DNA of 64,000 nt. Source: Embleya scabrispora (GTDB taxonomy: Bacteria > Actinomycetota > Actinomycetes > Streptomycetales > Streptomycetaceae). Under the pieces are notes generated by a model. The model made no database searches. It saw only the letters and a list, made by a program, of their open reading frames with translations, and had not been told where the DNA came from. Location: NCBI RefSeq assembly GCF_002024165.1, contig NZ_MWQN01000003.1:682001-746000 (forward strand), written 5' to 3'. The translations under genes and the position numbers were made by a program. Numbering within the stretch: position 1 is the first letter of the stretch; each line of letters begins with the position of its first letter. Positions 59,120 through 64,000 of this stretch are shown piece after piece.

Positions 59120-60228
59120 GACAGGCTCGCGATCGCCGAGCGGCCGCCCTCCAGGAACTCCGGCCACGCGCCGCCCTCCTCCTTGCCGCGCGGCTCGACC
59201 ACGCCGTGCAGGTACTTGTTGATGATGGCCAGGTCCTCCGGCTCGCGGCGGGCCAGTGAGCCGACCAGCGAGGCGGCGAGGGTGTGTGCGGTCAGCGCCC
59301 GCTCGCCGAAGAAGTTGCCGTGCAGGATGGCGTCTTCGAGCACACCGATCTGCTCGGCGGTGGACAGCGACGACTCCAGCTTCTCGTCGTCGCTGCGGGC
59401 GGCGGCCGCGGCGGCGCGCAGGTCGGCGAAGCTCTGCAGGAGCACGTCGAGCAGGTTCGGCGGCACCTCGAGTTCGATCTCGTGGCGGCGCAGCAGTTCC
59501 TCCGTGCGGAAGCGCACGATCTCCGCCTCGCTCTTCTTGTTCGTCACCACCGGGATGCGGACGAAGTTGAAGCGGCGTTTGAGCGCGGAGGACAGGTCGT
59601 TGACGCCCCGGTCGCGGCTATTGGCGGTGGCGATGATCGAGAAGCCCGGCTTGGCGAAGACGATGGCGTCGTCGTCGAGTTCGGGCACGGAGACGTACTT
59701 CTCGGACAGGATGGAGATGAGCGCGTCCTGGACGTCGCTGGTGGAGCGGGTCAGTTCCTCGAAGCGGCCGATGGCGCCGGCCTCCATCGCGGTCATGATC
59801 GGCGAGGGGATCATCGATTCGCGCGACTGGCCCTTGGCGATGACCATGGACACGTTCCACGAATACTTGATGTGGTCCTCGGTGGTGCCGGCGGTGCCCT
59901 GCACGACCAGGGTGGAGTCGCGGCAGATCGCGGCGGCGAGGAGTTCGGCCAGCCAGCTCTTGCCGGTGCCGGGGTCGCCGATCAGCAGCAGGCCGCGGTC
60001 GGAGGCGAGGGTGACGATGGCGCGCTCGACGATGCCGCGGTCGCCGAACCACTTCTGCGCGATCTCGCGGTCGAGGCCGTCGGAGCGCTCGGAGCCGAGC
60101 ACGAACAGGCGGATCATCTTCGGGGACAAGCGCCAGGTGAAGGGCTTGGGGCCGGTGTCGATCGACTCCAGCCAGTCCAGTTCCTCGGCGTACTTGAGTT
60201 CGGCGGGGGCGCGCAACAGGTCGGACAT
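59116..60228 (-). CDS. MoxR-type AAA+ ATPase
   Basis: A 370-residue ATPase from ATG 60228 after GAAAGG. Walker A is GDPGTGKS (84-91), followed by the MoxR-like loop GTAGTTEDHIKYSWN; Walker B ends in FEEL near 156-159, sensor 1 is ATANSRD with Asn203, and the arginine finger sits in ALKRRFNF. MoxR ATPases load metal or cofactors or remodel VWA partners. It lies between the VWA gene (11 bp upstream) and DUF5682 (4-bp overlap). Confidence 0.95.
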   Translation of the reverse strand: MSDLLRAPAELKYAEELDWLESIDTGPKPFTWRLSPKMIRLFVLGSERSDGLDREIAQKWFGDRGIVERAIVTLASDRGLLLIGDPGTGKSWLAELLAAAICRDSTLVVQGTAGTTEDHIKYSWNVSMVIAKGQSRESMIPSPIMTAMEAGAIGRFEELTRSTSDVQDALISILSEKYVSVPELDDDAIVFAKPGFSIIATANSRDRGVNDLSSALKRRFNFVRIPVVTNKKSEAEIVRFRTEELLRRHEIELEVPPNLLDVLLQSFADLRAAAAAARSDDEKLESSLSTAEQIGVLEDAILHGNFFGERALTAHTLAASLVGSLARREPEDLAIINKYLHGVVEPRGKEEGGAWPEFLEGGRSAIASLS

Positions 60229-60239
60229 GAGAGGCCTTT

Positions 60240-61694
60240 CTAGCCGAGGAACGTCTTGAGTTCGTGCACGAGCTTGCGGATGTGGCCGGAGAGCACCGGC
60301 GTGCCGAGGTCCTTGAACCGCTCCCGGAACCAGGGGTTGACACTGGCCCGGCCGGAGCTGGTCACCGAGCCCACGGGAATGAACTTGGCCCCCGAGCGAT
60401 GAATGGCGGCCATGCTCTCGAAGAGGGGGTCGGTGTGCCATTCGTAGAAGTCGGAGATCCACACCACGACGGTGTTGCGCGGTTCGGCAATCTTGGGTTG
60501 GGCCAGCGCCATCGCGACCGTCCCGTCGGTTCCGCCGCCGAGGTTGGTGCGCAGCAGCGTCTCGAAGGGGTCGTGCACCCATGGCGTGAGGTCGAGCGCC
60601 TGGGTGTCGTAGGCGATCAGGTGCACGTCCACCTTCGGCAGCCCGGCGAAGATGGAGGCCAGGATGGTGCAGTTCACCATCGAGTCGACCATCGAACCGG
60701 ACTGGTCGACGACCACGATCAGCCGCGAGGGTGTGGTCTTGCGGACGGTGTGGCGGTAGAAGAGGCGGTCGACGTAGAGCCGTTCCTCCTCCGGGCTCCA
60801 GTTGGTGAGGTTCTTCCAGATGGTGCGGTCCAGGTCCAGGTTGCGGTACACCCGCTTGGGCGGGAGCGACCGGTCCAGGGTGCCGACGGAGGCCTTGGCC
60901 ACCTGGGTGCGCAGGACTTCGGCGACCTCGTCGACGAAGCGGCGGATCAACGCCTTGGCGTTGGCCAGGGCGACGCCGGAGAGGTTGTCCTTATCTCGCA
61001 GCAGTTGCTCGATCAGCGACATGCTGGGGGTCAGCCGGGCGGCGAGCGCCGGGTCGGCGAGGACTTCGCGCAACCGCATACGCTTGACCAGATCGGCTTC
61101 GATGGCGGCGAGTTCGGGGCCGATCTCGGGGATCAGGGTGCCGAGGTCGGGCGTGCCGCCGGCGCCGCCGGTGCCGGTCGGGGAGACGCCCGCGCCCGCA
61201 CCGCCGCCGCGTCCGCCCCGCAACTGCCCCGGCTTGCAGCCCAAGGCGCGCTCCAGCCAACCGGCGTCGGACTGCCAGCCGGCCAACTGCCCGGCGCTGA
61301 CCGTGCCGGAGCCGGTGGCAAGGACGTTGAGCAGCACCTTGGACACCATCGCGGCGCGGCGCACCTCGGCGGCTCGATCGCGGCCGCCCTCGTCCGCGTC
61401 GGGCACCATCAGGCCGTCGAACTCGGCGGCCAGGTCCGGGTGTCGCTGCACGATCGAGTCGACCGAGGCGCGCGGGTCGAGCAGTTCGGCGGGCAGGCCG
61501 ATGTCCTCGACGACGGCCACGGAGGCCGATTCCAGGGCGGCCTGCTCCTCGGAATCGAAGAGTCGGGCGAGCAGTCGCCAATACAGCACTTGGCGGCGGT
61601 TCTCGTTCGGGTCGTCGGCCGACGCCGCAGGGCGGGCGGCCGGTTCGGTGCCCTCGGTGGTGGGTTCGATGCCCTCGGCTGTGGAATCGGTCAT
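60240..61694 (-). CDS. VWA (CoxE-like) domain protein
   Basis: A 484-residue protein. The N-terminal 280 residues are helical, with a Gly-rich linker at about 159-182. The C-terminal von Willebrand A domain begins RLIVVVDQSGSM with the metal site D330-x-S332-x-S334 intact, followed by TNLGGGTDGTVAM (metal Thr) and VVWISDFYEW. MoxR ATPases act on such VWA partners. Its ATG overlaps the stop of the previous gene by 4 bp. Confidence 0.94.
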   Translation of the reverse strand: MTDSTAEGIEPTTEGTEPAARPAASADDPNENRRQVLYWRLLARLFDSEEQAALESASVAVVEDIGLPAELLDPRASVDSIVQRHPDLAAEFDGLMVPDADEGGRDRAAEVRRAAMVSKVLLNVLATGSGTVSAGQLAGWQSDAGWLERALGCKPGQLRGGRGGGAGAGVSPTGTGGAGGTPDLGTLIPEIGPELAAIEADLVKRMRLREVLADPALAARLTPSMSLIEQLLRDKDNLSGVALANAKALIRRFVDEVAEVLRTQVAKASVGTLDRSLPPKRVYRNLDLDRTIWKNLTNWSPEEERLYVDRLFYRHTVRKTTPSRLIVVVDQSGSMVDSMVNCTILASIFAGLPKVDVHLIAYDTQALDLTPWVHDPFETLLRTNLGGGTDGTVAMALAQPKIAEPRNTVVVWISDFYEWHTDPLFESMAAIHRSGAKFIPVGSVTSSGRASVNPWFRERFKDLGTPVLSGHIRKLVHELKTFLG

Positions 61695-63082
61695 TTCCGC
61701 AGCAGCTTTCCGGCCCGCTCGCGCAGTGCGGCGACGGCTTCGGTGGCGGCCTTCTCGGCCTTGACGCCGAGCTTGTCGGTGGTGCCCCCGGCCCAGGCGC
61801 CGGCGTGCAGCGCGACGGTCTTCTTCTTGACGGTGGTCTCGACGGCCAGCGGCTGGACCCGGAACGCCCCGGCGTCCCAGCGCAGCAGCCCGATGCACGC
61901 GGTCGAGCCGGCGACCGCCTCGGGCGTGAGCGGGCCGGCGGCCGGTATACGGTCCACGTCGAGGGGGAAGCGGTGTCCGGCGAGGATCAGCGCCGGTGCT
62001 CCGTCCTCGGCGAGGGCGTACCCCTCCAGGAACACCGGGATCGCGATCCGCGTCGGGTGCCGGTCCAGCGGCGCGGTCGGTGCCGCGACGGCGGTGGGCA
62101 GCGCGACCCGGGCGGTGGCGAAGGCGTCGGCCGGCTCGCCGGTGCGCGCGCGAGCGTCGTCCCAGATCAGGTCGCCCTCGGCGGTGATCGGCATGTCGGT
62201 CAGATCCATCGCCCGGCCCTCGCCCGCGGCGGTGAGCAACGACAGGTGGGGGCGCAGGAGTTGCCAGACGCCGACCCCGACGACCGTGTCCGGCTTGGGT
62301 ACCGACACGCTCGCCCGGACCAGGCGCGAGGGGCTCCCGTCGGCGGGTTCGAAGACCGCGTGTATCTGGGCCTGTGCGGCGGTCGGGTGCTCGTGGACGT
62401 CGACGCCCAGCGGCAGCAGTCGCCCGGTGGCCGTGCCGATCGCCGGTCCGGCGTCGACCCGCGGCCGGGTCGACAGCAGGGCGCGCGACCACAGGTCGGC
62501 CCAGCGGCGCAGCGGTATGCGCTCCAGAGTCGCCCCCGGGCAGGACGCGGCCAGTTCGGCGGAGAACCCGTCGAGCAGCGTGGCGAGGCGGCGCAGTGTC
62601 GGGTCGGGCAACATCGCGAAGACGACCGGCGCGGAGTCGGCGATCAGGTCGTGGTCGATGCCCTGCCACCCGGCGCGGGCCAGGTCGGCGAGCCAGGTGC
62701 GGGCGGCGACGAGCAGATTCGGGACGGACTCCCCCTCCCCCGCCGGGACCGCTTGCGCTTCCTCGCCGCGCCCGCGCCCGATCGCCTCGTCGGCGCGGGC
62801 GACGAGCGCGTCGTGGGCGGCGCCCAGGAGTGCGGTACGGGCGGCGGCGAGGGCGACGAGGTGGTCCTCGCTCGCGGTGCCGGCCGCCGCCTTCTCGGCC
62901 GCCTCCGCGACGCGGCCGGCCAGGGGTGTACCGGCGACGGCGGCGGCCAGTTCGGCCAGGGCGCCGGCCTGGGTGGGGTGGGGGCGCAGCAGGCCGCCGA
63001 CGAGGGTGCGGTCGAAGGCGTCCACCACGGCCAGGACTTCGTCGAGCCCGTCGACGGGTTCGACGAGCAGGTCGGCGCGCAT
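61691..63082 (-). CDS. Unknown protein of the MoxR-VWA operon
   Basis: A 463-residue acidic, Ala-rich protein starting at ATG 63082, 1 bp into the SWIM gene's stop. The first 200 residues are helical (EVLAVVDAFDRTLVGGLLRP, LATLLDGFSAELAASCPGATL); the second half is beta-rich (AIHAVFEPADGS-type strands, RIAIPVFLEGYALAEDGAPALILAGHRFPLDVDRIP) and ends in a charged Lys-rich helix. I do not recognise a family. Its conserved coupling to both SWIM and VWA genes suggests a dedicated adaptor. Confidence 0.82.
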   Translation of the reverse strand: MRADLLVEPVDGLDEVLAVVDAFDRTLVGGLLRPHPTQAGALAELAAAVAGTPLAGRVAEAAEKAAAGTASEDHLVALAAARTALLGAAHDALVARADEAIGRGRGEEAQAVPAGEGESVPNLLVAARTWLADLARAGWQGIDHDLIADSAPVVFAMLPDPTLRRLATLLDGFSAELAASCPGATLERIPLRRWADLWSRALLSTRPRVDAGPAIGTATGRLLPLGVDVHEHPTAAQAQIHAVFEPADGSPSRLVRASVSVPKPDTVVGVGVWQLLRPHLSLLTAAGEGRAMDLTDMPITAEGDLIWDDARARTGEPADAFATARVALPTAVAAPTAPLDRHPTRIAIPVFLEGYALAEDGAPALILAGHRFPLDVDRIPAAGPLTPEAVAGSTACIGLLRWDAGAFRVQPLAVETTVKKKTVALHAGAWAGGTTDKLGVKAEKAATEAVAALRERAGKLLRK

Positions 63083-63588
63083 CAGGCCACCGCCCGCGTC
63101 GGCGGGAACCACTGCATCTCCGGCAGCGGCGCGGTGGTGGGGACGAGTTCGAGGTAGGCCAAGTGGCGCAGGAACCTGCTGAACACGGGGGCGGCGGCCG
63201 TCTTGTCCCCCTGCGGCGGGCGGGTTGTGCTCATGGTCCTGGTGATGTGCCACGCCTCGGATTGCCCGTCCACGATCTCGACCCGCAGGTAGCGGGCGAC
63301 ACGTTCGGCGCCGTATTGCAGCACCGCCTCGCCGATCAGGGTTTCGATGTGCTTGCAGAACCTGCCGTGCGCGCCGCCGCAGGGGCGGTTGTTGTTGGTA
63401 CTGCACGTGAACGCGAAGTCCCCGGCGGCGACCGAGGACACGTAGACCCGCCCGATGTCCGAACCGCTGGACACCACACCCTGAAGGCGCCCGTCGGCCA
63501 GTTCGACGAACGGCACCTTGGCGAGTTTGCGCGGCCGAGCGGGTGGCAACACCCGCGCCACGCTCGACTCCTCCCATGCCGACAACAC
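63082..63588 (-). CDS. SWIM zinc-finger protein, first gene of the MoxR-VWA operon
   Basis: A 168-residue protein from GTG 63588, with AAAGGAG 8 bp upstream. The zinc motif is C62-x7-C70-x7-C78-x-H80 (FTCSTNNNRPC and GRFCKH), a SWIM-like CxH ending. SWIM domains bind nucleic acids or proteins. YehQ of E. coli also carries a SWIM domain beside a MoxR and a VWA gene. The promoter of the five-gene unit should lie in 63589-63760. Confidence 0.88.
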   Translation of the reverse strand: MLSAWEESSVARVLPPARPRKLAKVPFVELADGRLQGVVSSGSDIGRVYVSSVAAGDFAFTCSTNNNRPCGGAHGRFCKHIETLIGEAVLQYGAERVARYLRVEIVDGQSEAWHITRTMSTTRPPQGDKTAAAPVFSRFLRHLAYLELVPTTAPLPEMQWFPPTRAVA

Positions 63589-63710
63589 ACCATCTCCTTT
63601 GCGCCGAGGGGGATTCCACGCCGAGTCGGAAACGATCGGCGGGTACGGATACGAACCTACTGACGGTGACCGACACGCGCGGGGACGGTGTGGATCCCCA
63701 TCGGCGAACA

Positions 63711-63740
63711 GGATGAGAAGGGATGAGAGGGGATGAGAGG
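63711..63740. repeat. Three 10-bp direct repeats in the promoter region
   Basis: GGATGAGAAG, GGATGAGAGG and GGATGAGAGG in direct succession, just upstream of the SWIM-led operon. Spacing of 10 bp puts all three on the same DNA face, as for an activator or repressor that binds cooperatively. Confidence 0.55.
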
Positions 63741-63759
63741 GGGGAGGCGGATCGCCGGG

Positions 63760-64000
63760 TCAGGCGCGCAGTGTGGCGGCGGCCTTGTAGGTGCGCAGGA
63801 CCGGTGCGGTCTCGATCCGGGTGATGGCGTCCAGGGCGAGCCGGTGGATCAGGTATCGGTGCAGGTCCTCCGCGTCGCGGCACAGGGCGTGTGCGACCAG
63901 GTTGGTGGGACCGGTGGTGGCGGCCACGACGGCGAGTTCGGGGTGGCCCGCCAACACGTGGGCGACCTCGTCGAGGCGGCTGGGGGCGACCTGCATCCAC
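63760..64000 (-). CDS. Lrp/AsnC family regulator, C-terminal part
   Basis: About 80 residues to the stop at 63760, running off the window: QVAPSRLDEVAHVLAGHPELAVVAATTGPTNLVAHALCRDAEDLHRYLIHRLALDAITRIETAPVLRTYK. This is the RAM ligand domain of Lrp/AsnC regulators (GPTNLVAHA is the characteristic glycine turn). The DNA-binding half is outside. It probably precedes the SWIM-led operon in the same direction. Confidence 0.88.
   Translation of the reverse strand, partial: WMQVAPSRLDEVAHVLAGHPELAVVAATTGPTNLVAHALCRDAEDLHRYLIHRLALDAITRIETAPVLRTYKAAATLRA

Noticed and set aside
55823-60259. A 1478-codon open frame on the plus strand opposite the MoxR and DUF5682 genes
   Set aside because: Antisense shadow: Arg/Gly/Gln-rich with no family resemblance, while the minus-strand frames show complete catalytic motifs.
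1-64000. tRNA, rRNA, insertion sequences, prophage and CRISPR arrays
   Set aside because: No transposase, integrase or cas-like product, no cloverleaf with a CCA-type end and no regularly spaced repeats were seen. Reading by eye could miss a single tRNA.

Overview
The window is very GC-rich DNA with strong G/C bias at third codon positions, many GTG starts, lipoprotein and Tat signals, F420-type enzymes and a dense set of one-component regulators. This points to an actinomycete of the Streptomyces/Kitasatospora/Embleya kind. It reads as accessory chromosome: small transcription units, each paired with its own regulator and palindromic operator. I saw no rRNA, tRNA, CRISPR array or intact insertion sequence.

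Layout. 1-7000: tail of an HNH nuclease-like protein, an ABC exporter pair, a Tat-exported protein, a MarR/DsbA-like unit, an F420-type nitroreductase with a striking double operator, a lipoprotein and a HAD phosphatase. 7430-8779: a tiny precursor peptide ending in ATWYIWYS followed by an unusual cytochrome P450. This is a ribosomal peptide cluster of the tryptorubin (atropopeptide) type and is the most exciting item in the window. 8848-12156: a Tat-exported serine hydrolase, a small secreted protein and a lipoprotein. 12222-18425 (minus): six-gene catabolic operon (alpha/beta hydrolase, SnoaL-like, luciferase-like monooxygenase, DUF1028, M20 amidohydrolase, NCS1 permease), divergent from a MerR-XRE-cupin regulator. 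19567-31142: acetyltransferase, AhpD-like, BtrH-like, hydrolases with TetR and HxlR regulators (the HxlR gene is frameshifted), alkylation-repair protein, second NCS1 permease, CGNR regulator and EamA exporter.

31487-39575: a TetR regulator divergent from a complete Opp/Dpp-type ABC importer whose last gene is a cytoplasmic GH3 glycosidase, suggesting uptake and intracellular hydrolysis of a glycoside. 39597-49643: two MFS transporters with candidate operators but no local regulator, an orphan solute-binding lipoprotein, an Rrf2/NAD(P)-reductase pair, a PPOX/F420 enzyme and a TetR/TetX-like monooxygenase pair. 49852-56192: O-methyltransferase, a decayed regulator, P1 peptidase, SDR, NmrA-like protein, AraC regulator and SRPBCC protein.

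56282-63588 (minus): five tightly coupled genes (SWIM zinc finger, unknown protein, VWA, MoxR AAA+ ATPase, DUF5682). They resemble a widespread but functionally unassigned MoxR-VWA chaperone-like system, comparable to E. coli yehLMPQ. The window ends in the C-terminal part of an Lrp/AsnC regulator.
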